The position numbers and the translations under genes are program-made. The notes under the pieces were generated by a model. The model saw only the letters and a list, made by a program, of their open reading frames with translations, was not told the DNA's origin and ran no database searches. 64,000 nucleotides of DNA from Mesorhizobium sp. YIM 152430 (GTDB lineage Bacteria > Pseudomonadota > Alphaproteobacteria > Rhizobiales > Rhizobiaceae): positions 496,001 through 560,000 of the forward strand of contig NZ_JARGES010000043.1 of the NCBI RefSeq assembly GCF_029210365.1. The letters run 5' to 3'. This document shows, piece after piece, positions 37,518 through 46,163 of the stretch (positions are counted from its first letter, which is position 1; every line of letters starts with the position of its first letter).

Positions 37518-39145
37518 CACGCCCCCTCCTTCAACCGGAACCGCTGGATCTTCCCCGTCTGCGTCTTCGGCAATGCCGCGACGAACTTCACCGACCGCGG
37601 ATATTTGTAGGGCGCGATTGCCGCCTTCACATGGTCCTGCAACAGCTTCACCATCAGCGCGTCGCCGACGGCCCCTTCCACCAGCACCACATGCGCCTCG
37701 ACGATCTGCCCGCGCGCCTCGTCCGCCACGCCGATCACCGCGCATTCGAGCACATGTTCATGCGCCAGCAGCGCCGCCTCGACCTCCGGCCCGGCGATGT
37801 TGTAGCCGGCCGAGACGATCATGTCGTCGGACCGCGCGGCGAAGTGAAAGAAGCCGGCCTCGTCCTGCACGAAACTGTCGCCCGTCAGGTTCCAGCCGTC
37901 CTTGACATATTCGCCCTGCCGGACGTCGGCGAGATAGCGGCAGCCGGTCGGCCCGCGCACCGCCAGCCGCCCGATCTCGCCGCGCGGCAATTCGTTCATC
38001 TCGTCGTCGACGATCTTCGCCTCGTAGCCGCCGACCGGCCGCCCGGTCGTCGCCGGCGCCATGTCCTCCAGCCGGTTGGAGATGAAGATGTGCAGCATTT
38101 CCGTCGCGCCGATCCCGTCGAGTATCGGCTTGCCGGTCTTTTTCGTCCATTCCTCGAACACCGGCCCCGGCAGCGTCTCGCCGGCCGAGACCGCGATGCG
38201 CAGCGATGTAAGGTCCGCGCCCTCGTCCATCGCCTTCATCATCGCGCGATAGGCGGTCGGTGCGGTGAACGAAATCGTCGCCTTATACTTCTCGATGATC
38301 TCGATCATGTTGGGCGGCGTCGCGCTTTCGAGCAGCGTCGCGGCCGCGCCGAAGCGCAGCGGGAATACCGCGAGGCCGCCGAGCCCGAAGGTGAAGGCGA
38401 GCGGCGGCGAGCCGACGAAGACGTCGTCCGGCGTTACCTTCAGGACTTCCTTCGCATAGGCGTCGGCGATGATCAGGATGTCGCGGTGAAAATGCATCGT
38501 CGCCTTCGGCACGCCGGTCGTGCCCGAGGTGAAACCGAGCAGCGCCACGTCGTCGCGCCCGGTCTTCACCGCCTCGAAGGTGACGGGCTTGTCGAGCGCG
38601 GCACGGTCGAGTTCGGCATCATGGTTCGCCGTGCCGTCGAAGCCGATCACCTTTTTCAGGAACGCGCTGTCCTTGGCGCAGGCCACCATCTCGTCCATCA
38701 GCCGCGTGTCGCACAGCGCGACCGTGATCTGCGCCTTGTCGACGATCTTGGCGAGTTCGCCCGCGCGCAGCATCGGCATGGTGTTGACCACGACCGCGCC
38801 CGCCTTGGTCGCCGCCAGCCAGCACGCGACCATCGCCGGATTGTTGGCCGAGCGAATCAGCACCCGGTTGCCCGGCTTCACGCCGTAACTCTCCACCAGC
38901 GCCCGCGCCAGCCGGTTGGTCCAGTCGGCCAGTTCCTTGTAGGTCCGCCGCCGGCCATTGCCGATCAGCGCCGTATGGTCGCCCATTCCCTTTTCGACCA
39001 GCCGGTCGGTGAGTTCGACGCCTGCATTGATGAAATCAGGATAATCAAACCCGTCGAGCAGAAAATCCGGCCACTGGTCCACTGGCGGCAGGTTGTCGCG
39101 CGCGAACGTGTCTGTATGAGCGGAGGGGCCGAGCATTCCAGTCAT
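37517..39145 (-). CDS. 2-aminobenzoate (anthranilate)-CoA ligase, benzoate-CoA ligase family
   Basis: The 542-residue acyl-adenylate enzyme would convert anthranilate, ATP and CoA to 2-aminobenzoyl-CoA. ANL motifs are [20 protein letters not shown] (about 203-222), [20 protein letters not shown], and the C-terminal catalytic Lys in [14 protein letters not shown]. Its neighbours, kynureninase on one side and the acyl-CoA dehydrogenase and aminobenzoyl-CoA monooxygenase on the other, argue for anthranilate rather than plain benzoate. The start overlaps the acyl-CoA dehydrogenase stop by four bases. Confidence 0.85.
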   Translation of the reverse strand: MTGMLGPSAHTDTFARDNLPPVDQWPDFLLDGFDYPDFINAGVELTDRLVEKGMGDHTALIGNGRRRTYKELADWTNRLARALVESYGVKPGNRVLIRSANNPAMVACWLAATKAGAVVVNTMPMLRAGELAKIVDKAQITVALCDTRLMDEMVACAKDSAFLKKVIGFDGTANHDAELDRAALDKPVTFEAVKTGRDDVALLGFTSGTTGVPKATMHFHRDILIIADAYAKEVLKVTPDDVFVGSPPLAFTFGLGGLAVFPLRFGAAATLLESATPPNMIEIIEKYKATISFTAPTAYRAMMKAMDEGADLTSLRIAVSAGETLPGPVFEEWTKKTGKPILDGIGATEMLHIFISNRLEDMAPATTGRPVGGYEAKIVDDEMNELPRGEIGRLAVRGPTGCRYLADVRQGEYVKDGWNLTGDSFVQDEAGFFHFAARSDDMIVSAGYNIAGPEVEAALLAHEHVLECAVIGVADEARGQIVEAHVVLVEGAVGDALMVKLLQDHVKAAIAPYKYPRSVKFVAALPKTQTGKIQRFRLKEGA

Positions 39146-40284
39146 CCCATCACCTGCCGCGCGATCACGATCTTCTGGACGTCCGACGCGCCCTCATAAA
39201 TCCGCAACGCCCGGATTTCCCGATAGAGGCTTTCGACGATATGTCCCTTTTTCACACCGTCGCCGCCATGAATCTGCACCGCCTTGTCGATGACGTCTTG
39301 AGCCTTGTCGGTCGCGTAAAGCTTGGCCATCGCGGCCTCGCGCGTCACCCGCGGCGCGCCCGAATCCTTGGTCCAGGCCGCGCGATAGATCAAAAGTGCC
39401 GCCGCATCGACGTCGAGCGCCATGTCGGCGATGTGGCCCTGCACCATCTGAAGGTCGAACAGCGGCGCGCCGAACAATTGCCGAGACCCTGCACGCGAAA
39501 TCGTCTCGTCCAGCGCCCGCCTAGCAAAGCCCAGCGCCGCCGCACCCACCGTCGAGCGGAACACGTCCAGCACCGACATCGCGATCTTGAACCCTTCGCC
39601 CGCCTTGCCGATCAGGCTCGACGCCGGCACCTGCACATCGTCGAAGGACAGCCGCGCCAGGGGATGCGGCGCGATCACCTCCAGACGCTCCGCAACGCGC
39701 AGGCCCGGAATATCCGCCGGCACCACGAAAGCCGAAATTCCCTTGGCCCCCGGCGCCTCGCCGGTTCGCGCGAATACCGTATAGACATCGGCGATCCCGC
39801 CATTGGAAATCCATGTCTTTTCGCCCGACAGAACGAATTCGTCGCCATCGCGCGTCGCCGTCATCTCCATGTTTGCGACGTCGGAGCCCGAACGCGGTTC
39901 GGACAGCGCGAAGGCCGACAGCGCTTTGCCGGCACGCGTCTTTTCCAGCCATTTCTGCTGGTCCGGCGTGCCGAACAGGCTGATCGCGCCGGTGCCGAGC
40001 CCCTGCATCGCAAAGGCGAAATCCGCCAGCCCGTCATGCCGCGCCAGCGTTTCGCGCGTAATGCAGAGCGTGCGCACGTCGAGCGGCTGAGGATCGGCGG
40101 GATCGATCGCCGAAGGCTTCAGGAAACCGGCCTCGCCGAGCTTGGCGACCAGCGACTTGCAGGCCGCGTCTACGTCGTGGTGGTCGGCCGGTAAATTCTG
40201 CGCACACCACGCCTCCAGCCGCTCCGCATGGTCGCGGTGGCGATCTTCGAGGAACGGCCAGGAGAGGAAAGAGCGATCAGCCAT
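39142..40284 (-). CDS. Acyl-CoA dehydrogenase family protein
   Basis: The 380-residue FAD enzyme has [15 protein letters not shown] and [18 protein letters not shown] for FAD and substrate binding, [20 protein letters not shown], and [17 protein letters not shown], whose Glu is in the catalytic-base position. It would oxidise a CoA thioester intermediate after ring reduction or ring opening of aminobenzoyl-CoA (inference). The ATG overlaps the enoyl-CoA hydratase stop as ATGA. Confidence 0.9.
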   Translation of the reverse strand: MADRSFLSWPFLEDRHRDHAERLEAWCAQNLPADHHDVDAACKSLVAKLGEAGFLKPSAIDPADPQPLDVRTLCITRETLARHDGLADFAFAMQGLGTGAISLFGTPDQQKWLEKTRAGKALSAFALSEPRSGSDVANMEMTATRDGDEFVLSGEKTWISNGGIADVYTVFARTGEAPGAKGISAFVVPADIPGLRVAERLEVIAPHPLARLSFDDVQVPASSLIGKAGEGFKIAMSVLDVFRSTVGAAALGFARRALDETISRAGSRQLFGAPLFDLQMVQGHIADMALDVDAAALLIYRAAWTKDSGAPRVTREAAMAKLYATDKAQDVIDKAVQIHGGDGVKKGHIVESLYREIRALRIYEGASDVQKIVIARQVMG

Positions 40285-41096
40285 CAATTCCCCTCGAATA
40301 CAGGCCGCTGCTTTGCGACGAAGGCATGATAGGCTCGCGAGAAATCCTGCGTCTGCATACAGATCGCCTGCGCCTGCGCTTCCGCCTCGATCGCCTGGTC
40401 CAGCCCCATCGACCATTCCTGGTTGAGCTGCGTCTTGGTGATCCCATGCGCGAAGGTCGGGCCGGAGGCGATCTGCTGGGCGAGCTTCAGCGCCTCGGCC
40501 TCCAGCGTCTCGGCCGGAACGAGGCGGTTGAAATACCCCCAGCGCTCGCCTTCCTCCGCGCTCATCGATCGGCCGGTGTAGAGCAGTTCGGCCGCGCGGC
40601 CCTGTCCGATGATCCGCGGCAGCATCGCGCAGGCGCCCATGTCGCAGCCGGCGAGGCCGACGCGAGTGAACAGGAAGGCCGTCTTCGCCTCCGGCGTCGC
40701 GAGCCTTATGTCCGAAGCCATGGTGATGATCGCACCGGCGCCGACCGCCACCCCGTCGACGGCCGAGATGATCGGCTTGCCGCAATTCAGCATCGCCTTG
40801 ACGAAATCGCCGGTCATCCGCGTGAACGCCAGAAGCCCCTTCATGTCCATCTCGACCAGCGGCCCGATGATGTCGTGGACATCGCCGCCCGAGCAGAAAT
40901 TGCCGCCATTGGGAAGGAATACGACTGCATCCACATCGTCGGCATAGACGAGATCGCGGAACGTGTCGCGCAATTCGGCATAGGAATCGAATGTAAGTGG
41001 ATTCTTACGTTCCGGCCGATCGAGCCGGATGACGGCGACGCGTCCCTCCATGCGCCACAGGAAATGCTGCGGCTTCAGTCCCGCCATTCTGGTCAA
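40284..41096 (-). CDS. Enoyl-CoA hydratase/isomerase family protein
   Basis: The 270-residue crotonase-fold enzyme has the oxyanion-hole segments [17 protein letters not shown] and [20 protein letters not shown], followed by [21 protein letters not shown] place the start at TTG 41096: GGGAGG stands seven bases upstream and the TTG overlaps the MarR stop (TTGA). The first ATG, at 41087, has no ribosome site at normal distance. It probably hydrates or hydrolytically opens a dearomatised ring CoA ester in the anthranilate pathway (inference). Confidence 0.85.
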   Translation of the reverse strand: MTRMAGLKPQHFLWRMEGRVAVIRLDRPERKNPLTFDSYAELRDTFRDLVYADDVDAVVFLPNGGNFCSGGDVHDIIGPLVEMDMKGLLAFTRMTGDFVKAMLNCGKPIISAVDGVAVGAGAIITMASDIRLATPEAKTAFLFTRVGLAGCDMGACAMLPRIIGQGRAAELLYTGRSMSAEEGERWGYFNRLVPAETLEAEALKLAQQIASGPTFAHGITKTQLNQEWSMGLDQAIEAEAQAQAICMQTQDFSRAYHAFVAKQRPVFEGN

Positions 41097-41569
41097 TGTC
41101 CGTCCTCCCAATTGCTTCGGAATGTCTTCAGCGTCGCCGAAAGCCTTTCGGCGTCGCCGAGCGAAACATCGCCCAGAAATTCCTCGATCCATGCCTCGTG
41201 CGCGGCGGCCATTTCGGTGAAACGCCGCTCGCCCGCCGCCGTCAGCTTTACGATCGATGTCCGCCGGTCGCCTTCGCGCGCCGCCCGCGAAACCAGCCCG
41301 TCCTTGACGAGCCGCTCGACGATGCCGGTGACGTTGCCGTTCGAGACCAGCAAAAAGCGCGACAGATCGCTCATCAGCATCCCGTCGGGCTGGCGATAGA
41401 GCGCCGCCAGAACGTCGAAACGCGGCAGCGTCGAATCGAAATCGCGCTTCAGCCGTTCGCGCAACTCGCTCTCGATCAGGCGCGAAGCGCGCAGCAGCCT
41501 TATCCACAGGCGCAGACGCTCCTTGGCGGCGTTCGGGCGTTCGATCGTATCGAGCGGCGCGCTCACCAT
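41093..41569 (-). CDS. MarR family transcriptional regulator
   Basis: The 158-residue regulator has a winged helix in [40 protein letters not shown], and [20 protein letters not shown]. It sits inside the catabolic operon, coupled on both sides, and is the obvious candidate to sense anthraniloyl-CoA or a related CoA ester. The two abutting palindromes at 44658-44685 are likely operators (inference). GGAGG lies six bases before the ATG. Confidence 0.9.
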   Translation of the reverse strand: MVSAPLDTIERPNAAKERLRLWIRLLRASRLIESELRERLKRDFDSTLPRFDVLAALYRQPDGMLMSDLSRFLLVSNGNVTGIVERLVKDGLVSRAAREGDRRTSIVKLTAAGERRFTEMAAAHEAWIEEFLGDVSLGDAERLSATLKTFRSNWEDGH

Positions 41570-42312
41570 GTCTCGCCTCCACAGATCGCCAGCGCCTGCC
41601 CGTTGACCGAGCGTGCGCCCTCGCCGACGAGATAGAGCACGGCCGCCGCGACCTCGTCGGCCTCGATGATGCGTGCCTGCGGATTGTCGCCCGCAAGTTC
41701 CGCCCGTGCCTCGGCTTCGCTCCGGCCGGTCTTTTCCATGATGTTGGCCAGCGTGCGCTCCAGCATCGGCGTCTCGACATAGCCCGGGCAGACGGCATTG
41801 ACCGTCACACCGGATTTCGCAAGCTCCGCCGCCAATGCTCGCGTCAGCCCGACGACGCCATGCTTGGCGGCGACATAGGCGGAAACGTAGGGCGCGCCCT
41901 TCAGCCCCGCGATCGACGCGATGAATACGATGCGGCCCGCTTGCGCCCGCTTCATCGGCTCGATCGCCGGGCGCACGGTCAGGAACGAACCCGTCAGATT
42001 CACGTCGAGCGTCTTTTGCCACATGTCGAGCGAGGTCTTGTGCGCTGGCGCGCTCTCGCCTGCGCCCGCATTGGCGACGACGATGCCGAACGGCCCCCGC
42101 GCGGCGGTGGCCTTTTCGTAGAAGGCGGCGACCGACGCCTCGTCCGTCACATCGGCGATCTCGGCATGGATGGCAGGGTGCATCGCCGCAACCTCCTCCA
42201 GAACATCCGTCCGCCGCCCGCAGATCGTCACCCCATGTCCGGCATCTGCCAATGCCAGCGCGATCGCCTTGCCGACGCCCGTGCCCCCGCCCGTGACGAG
42301 TGCGTGGGTCAT
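41563..42312 (-). CDS. SDR family oxidoreductase (probable 3-hydroxyacyl-CoA dehydrogenase step)
   Basis: The 249-residue classical SDR has the cofactor loop [26 protein letters not shown], the catalytic YVAAK (in SAYVAAKHG), and [10 protein letters not shown]. It is NAD(P)H-dependent. In this operon a beta-oxidation-type alcohol oxidation is likely. Its ATG overlaps the monooxygenase-reductase stop by one base and its stop overlaps the MarR start by seven. Confidence 0.88.
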   Translation of the reverse strand: MTHALVTGGGTGVGKAIALALADAGHGVTICGRRTDVLEEVAAMHPAIHAEIADVTDEASVAAFYEKATAARGPFGIVVANAGAGESAPAHKTSLDMWQKTLDVNLTGSFLTVRPAIEPMKRAQAGRIVFIASIAGLKGAPYVSAYVAAKHGVVGLTRALAAELAKSGVTVNAVCPGYVETPMLERTLANIMEKTGRSEAEARAELAGDNPQARIIEADEVAAAVLYLVGEGARSVNGQALAICGGETW

Positions 42313-44600
42313 CACACCTTCCCCGTCATCTGTTCCTGAGCCCGCTCGGCCAGCCGGTAGAGCTGGTCCCGCCCCGGCAGATACGGGTCCGGCCACTTCA
42401 CCAGTCGATCCCCCAACGCGGCCGCCGCGTGCAGCGTCCAGTACGGATCGGCCAGATGCGGCCGTGCCAGACAGACGAGGTCCGCTCGCCCCGCCATCAG
42501 GATCGAGTTGACGTGATCCGGCTCGAAGATGTTGCCGACCGCCATCGTCGCCATGCCGGTTTCGTTGCGGATGCGGTCGGAAAACGGCGTCTGGAACATG
42601 CGCCCATAGACCGGCTTGGCTCGCTTCGAGGTCTGCCCCGCCGAAACGTCGCAGATATCGACTCCTGCACTTTGCAAAATCTTCGCGATCTTCACCGCCT
42701 CTTCCGGGGTCACGCCCTCGTCGCCGACCCAGTCATTGGCCGAAATTCGCACCGAGATCGGCTTGTCGTCCGGCCAGACGGCACGAACCGCGTGGAAGAT
42801 TTCGAGCGGATAGCGCATCCGGTTCTCGAGTGATCCGCCATAGTCGTCGGTGCGCCTGTTGGTCAGCGGCGAGATGAAGGAGGAGAGCAGATAGCCATGC
42901 GCGAAATGCAGCTCCAGCATGTCGAACCCGCAGCGTTCCGCCATCTGCGCCGACGCCACGAACTGGTCGCGCACCTCGTCCATGTCGGCGCGGTCCATCG
43001 CCTTCGGCGTCTGGTTTTCCGGCGACCAGGCGACTTGCGACGCCGCCAGCAGCGGCCAGTTGCCCTCCTTGAGAGGCGCGTCGGCGTCTTCCCAGCCGAC
43101 CTGGGTCGAGCCCTTCGGCCCGGCATGGCCGAGCTGCGCGCAGATTTTCGCATCCGTCTCCGCATGGACGAAATCGACCAGCCGCGACCAAGCCGCCTGG
43201 TGTTCCGGCCTGTAGAAGCCGGGGCAGCCGGGCGTGATCCGCCCTTCCGGCGAGACGCAGGTCATTTCGATGTAAACGAGCCCGGCGCCGCCCTTGGCGC
43301 GCTCGGCATAGTGGACGAAGTGCCAGTCCGTCGGCGTGCCGTCGACCGCCTTGTACTGCGCCATCGGCGAGACGACGATGCGGTTCTTCAGTTCCATCCC
43401 ACGCAGCTTGAACGGCGCCAGCATCGGCGGGCGATGCGAGGCCGACCCGGCCTTCTTCTGAAACCACGCCTCCGCGCTTCCGAGCCATTTTTCGTCGCGC
43501 AGCCGCAGATTCTCGTGGCTGATGCGCTGTGAGCGGGTCAAAAGCGAATAGTTGAACTGCACCGGGTCGAGCCCGAGATAGCGTTCCACGTCCTCGAACC
43601 ATTCGAGCGAGTTGCGCGCCGCCGATTGCAGCTTCAGGACCTCGGTGCGCCGGGCATCCTCGTATTTTTCGAACGCCTTTGCGAGCGTCGGCTCGGACTG
43701 CACGTAATCGGCCATCGCGATCGCGCTTTCGAGCGCGAGCTTGGTGCCCGAGCCGATCGAGAAATGCGCGCTCGCCGCCGCATCGCCCATCAGCGCCAGG
43801 TTCTGGAACGACCAGCGCTGGCAAAGCACGCGCGGGAAGTTGATCCAGGCCGAGCCGCGAATGTGGTTCGCATTGGTCATCAGCGGATGGCCGCCCAGAT
43901 GCTTTTCGAAAATCGTCTCGCAGACCGCGATCGATTCCTGCTGGCTCATGGTGCCGAAGCCGAACCGGTCCCAGGTGTCCTGCGAGCATTCGACAATGAA
44001 GGTCGCGGTGTCGGGATCGAACTGGTAGGCGTGCGCCCACACCCAGCCATGCTCGGTCTTCTCGAAGATGAAGGTGAAGGCGTCGTCGAACTTCTGGTGC
44101 GTGCCGAGCCAGACGAACTTGCATTTGCGGGTATCGATGTCGGGCTCGAAATGATCGGCGAAGGCCGCGCGCGAACGCGAATTGAGCCCGTCCGCCGCGA
44201 TCACCAGGTCATGGCTTTCCATGAAGGGGCGCGGGTCGGCGATTTCGGTCTGGAACTCAAGCCTGATGTCGAGTTCGCGCGCCCGCTCCTGCAACAGCAT
44301 CAAAAGCTTCTTGCGCCCGATGCCGCAAAAGCCGTGTCCTGTCGAAACCGTGCGTATGCCCTTGTGGATGACGGCGATGTCGTCCCAGTAGGCGAAATGC
44401 TCGCGGATCGCGGCGGCGCTCTTCGCGTCGTTGTCGGCAAGGTTGTCCAGCGTCTCGTCGGAGAGGACCACGCCCCAGCCGAACGTGTCATCGGCCTTGT
44501 TACGCTCGTAGACGGTGATATCGTGGGCAGCGTCGCGCAGCTTCATGCTGATCGCGAAATAAAGACCTGCCGGTCCGGCGCCGAGCACCGCAATCTTCAT
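42312..44600 (-). CDS. Bifunctional 2-aminobenzoyl-CoA monooxygenase/reductase (salicylyl-CoA 5-hydroxylase-like)
   Basis: The 762-residue flavoprotein joins an FAD monooxygenase (about 1-395) to an Old Yellow Enzyme reductase (about 400-762). The first part has [25 protein letters not shown] and [20 protein letters not shown]. The second has [32 protein letters not shown], and [20 protein letters not shown]. The known fusion of this type in Azoarcus hydroxylates and then reduces 2-aminobenzoyl-CoA to a non-aromatic ketone. GGGAG precedes the ATG. It is the first gene of the minus-strand operon and divergent from the kynurenine formamidase. Confidence 0.88.
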   Translation of the reverse strand: MKIAVLGAGPAGLYFAISMKLRDAAHDITVYERNKADDTFGWGVVLSDETLDNLADNDAKSAAAIREHFAYWDDIAVIHKGIRTVSTGHGFCGIGRKKLLMLLQERARELDIRLEFQTEIADPRPFMESHDLVIAADGLNSRSRAAFADHFEPDIDTRKCKFVWLGTHQKFDDAFTFIFEKTEHGWVWAHAYQFDPDTATFIVECSQDTWDRFGFGTMSQQESIAVCETIFEKHLGGHPLMTNANHIRGSAWINFPRVLCQRWSFQNLALMGDAAASAHFSIGSGTKLALESAIAMADYVQSEPTLAKAFEKYEDARRTEVLKLQSAARNSLEWFEDVERYLGLDPVQFNYSLLTRSQRISHENLRLRDEKWLGSAEAWFQKKAGSASHRPPMLAPFKLRGMELKNRIVVSPMAQYKAVDGTPTDWHFVHYAERAKGGAGLVYIEMTCVSPEGRITPGCPGFYRPEHQAAWSRLVDFVHAETDAKICAQLGHAGPKGSTQVGWEDADAPLKEGNWPLLAASQVAWSPENQTPKAMDRADMDEVRDQFVASAQMAERCGFDMLELHFAHGYLLSSFISPLTNRRTDDYGGSLENRMRYPLEIFHAVRAVWPDDKPISVRISANDWVGDEGVTPEEAVKIAKILQSAGVDICDVSAGQTSKRAKPVYGRMFQTPFSDRIRNETGMATMAVGNIFEPDHVNSILMAGRADLVCLARPHLADPYWTLHAAAALGDRLVKWPDPYLPGRDQLYRLAERAQEQMTGKV

Positions 44601-44657
44601 CGCCGCGCACTCCCATTATCGTTCTTATAATGGCAGGATCGCACCGAAGCGATTTTG

Positions 44658-44685
44658 TTTCAAGTATGAAATTTCAAGGTTGAAA
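44658..44685. promoter_or_regulatory. Two abutting 14-bp palindromes, probable MarR operator
   Basis: TTTCAAGTATGAAA (44658-44671) is followed without gap by TTTCAAGGTTGAAA (44672-44685). Both are TTTCA-N4-TGAAA inverted repeats, and together they are a tandem repeat. They lie in the 135-base divergent promoter between the monooxygenase-reductase operon and the formamidase gene, so one regulator could control both directions. Confidence 0.75.
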
Positions 44686-44735
44686 TATTGCGGTGCGGCA
44701 AGGATAGTGCGGTGCGGATTTTCGAGGGAGGAACA

Positions 44736-45566
44736 ATGCTTTTCCATCAGGTGAGGGACTGGGACGATGCCTATGCCAACGGTCCCAACATCGCGCGCGG
44801 CGAGCGATGGCCGGGCCTCTGGATCGAGCCTGCTGCCGCTTTCCGCAAGGCGCTGGAGGCGCAGGGCCGTGCGAAACTCGACCAGCCCTATGGCGACCGT
44901 CCGCGCAACCGCTTCGATCTCTTCCTGCCCGAGGGCAAGCCGAAGGGCCTCGTCGCCTACATCCATGGCGGCTTCTGGCTGCGGCTCGACAAGAGCTTCT
45001 GGTCGCACCTCGCAGCCGGCCCGCTCGCCCACGGTCACGCCGTCGCCATGCCATCCTATACGCTCTGCCCGGACATCCGCATCGGCGGCATCGTGCAGGA
45101 AATCGGCGCCGCGATCGAAAAGGCGGCAACGCTGGTCGACGGCCCGATCCGGCTGACCGGCCACTCCGCCGGCGGCCATCTGGCAACGCGCATGGTCACC
45201 ACCACCTCGCCGCTCTGCGACGCCGCCCGCGCGCGCATCGCGAATACGGTGTCGATCTCCGGCATCCACGATCTGCGGCCGATGATGCGCACCGCGATGA
45301 ATGCCGATTTGAAGCTCGACGAAGCGGAAGCCCTCGCCGAGAGCCCGGCGCTGCTCTGTCCGTTGGAAGGCGCCCGCGTCACCTCATGGATCGGTGGTGC
45401 CGAGCGTGCCGAGTTCCGCCGCCAGAACGCGCTCCTCGCCAATATCTGGACCGGCCTCGGCGCCGTTACCTCCTGCGTCGAGGAGCCCGACCGGCACCAT
45501 TTCGACGTTATCGACGGTTTGGCCGATCCCGACCACGCGCTGACGCGAACCTTGTTGACAGGGTGA
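44736..45566 (+). CDS. kynB: Kynurenine formamidase (arylformamidase), alpha/beta-hydrolase type
   Basis: The 276-residue hydrolase would convert N-formylkynurenine to kynurenine, the step between KynA and KynU. The esterase-type motif HGGFWLRLDKS (oxyanion hole), nucleophile Ser in GHSAGGHLATRM, and catalytic His in DRHHFDVIDG are visible. This is the alpha/beta-hydrolase arylformamidase, unrelated to the metal-dependent bacterial KynB family, so the symbol is by function. GAGGGAGGAACA directly precedes ATG 44736. It is divergent from the anthraniloyl-CoA operon across the shared operator. Confidence 0.82.
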   Translation: MLFHQVRDWDDAYANGPNIARGERWPGLWIEPAAAFRKALEAQGRAKLDQPYGDRPRNRFDLFLPEGKPKGLVAYIHGGFWLRLDKSFWSHLAAGPLAHGHAVAMPSYTLCPDIRIGGIVQEIGAAIEKAATLVDGPIRLTGHSAGGHLATRMVTTTSPLCDAARARIANTVSISGIHDLRPMMRTAMNADLKLDEAEALAESPALLCPLEGARVTSWIGGAERAEFRRQNALLANIWTGLGAVTSCVEEPDRHHFDVIDGLADPDHALTRTLLTG

Positions 45567-45609
45567 GCGCCGCGTCCGAGTCTTGCGGCAACCAACCGGA
45601 GCATTGTTG

Positions 45610-45846
45610 ATGAGACCCGTTTTCGTGCAGTTGCGCTGCGTCCCCGGCAAGACCTACGAGGTCGCCGACGAACTCTACAAGCGCGAGATCGCGTCCGAAC
45701 TCTATTCGACCAGCGGCGACTACGACCTGCTCCTGAAAGTCTATATCGATGACCAGACCGACATCGGCAAATTCGTCTCCGAAAACGTCGCCAACGTCCC
45801 CGGCATCGTCCGTTCACTGACGACGCTGACCTTCAAGGCGTTTTGA
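45610..45846 (+). CDS. Stand-alone Lrp/AsnC ligand-binding (RAM) domain protein
   Basis: The 78-residue protein (MRPVFVQLRCVPGKTYEVAD, SGDYDLLLKVYIDDQTDIG, then PGIVRSLTTLTFKAF) is a RAM domain without the N-terminal DNA-binding helix. Such proteins form rings with pockets for amino acids. Function unknown; it may modulate full-length Lrp proteins or bind amino acids. It lies 44 bases after the formamidase and may share its transcript. The next 317 bases contain no gene but a candidate small RNA on the other strand. Confidence 0.82.
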   Translation: MRPVFVQLRCVPGKTYEVADELYKREIASELYSTSGDYDLLLKVYIDDQTDIGKFVSENVANVPGIVRSLTTLTFKAF

Positions 45847-45855
45847 CGCCGTTTC

Positions 45856-45950
45856 AAAACGAAGAAAGCCGCCGTGGGGAGGGGGGATCCACGGCGGCTC
45901 TACTCGAAACGATGCGGCAGCCCGGAGAGGGGGGATGAGGCTGCCGCACT
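45856..45950 (-). ncRNA. Candidate small RNA with two anti-Shine-Dalgarno-type loops
   Basis: The 317-base gap between the Lrp-domain gene and polA contains two strong hairpins. Read on the minus strand, hairpin 1 is GCGGCAGCC/GGCTGCCGC with loop TCATCCCCCCTCTCCG. Hairpin 2 is AGCCGCCGTGG/CCACGGCGGCT with loop ATCCCCCCTCC, followed by TTCTTCGTTTT like an intrinsic terminator. The shared loop core ATCCCCCCTC can pair with ribosome-binding sites. This resembles the 'cuckoo' (CcsR-type) sRNAs of alphaproteobacteria, whose loops carry CUCCUCCC. A promoter-like TTGAAT...GATAAT occurs upstream near 46020-46050, so the 5' end could extend to about 46010. The hairpins could instead be simple dispersed repeats. 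Confidence 0.5.
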
Positions 45951-46163
45951 TTATGTCCGGTTAGGCGGGGGACGGGCCTTGTCCCGGACTCGGCTTTTTG
46001 AATTGCCGATAGAGATTATCTGAGAATTTGAACGTGGCAATTCAAGGGCACGAACATTACAAGTGCGTAACGTCGGCGTGATCGGAAAAGCGCCTGTCAG
46101 CAGCCTGTCGCGGCCGGGGCTTTTGCATGGACAGGCCACGCGCCAGACGCTACCTGATTGCCC

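Noticed and set aside
45867-45947. Hairpins as simple terminators for the plus-strand Lrp-domain gene
   Set aside because: On the plus strand they are followed by CTACTCG and ACTTTATG, without T runs. The minus strand has a T-rich tail, so I list a minus-strand RNA, at moderate confidence.
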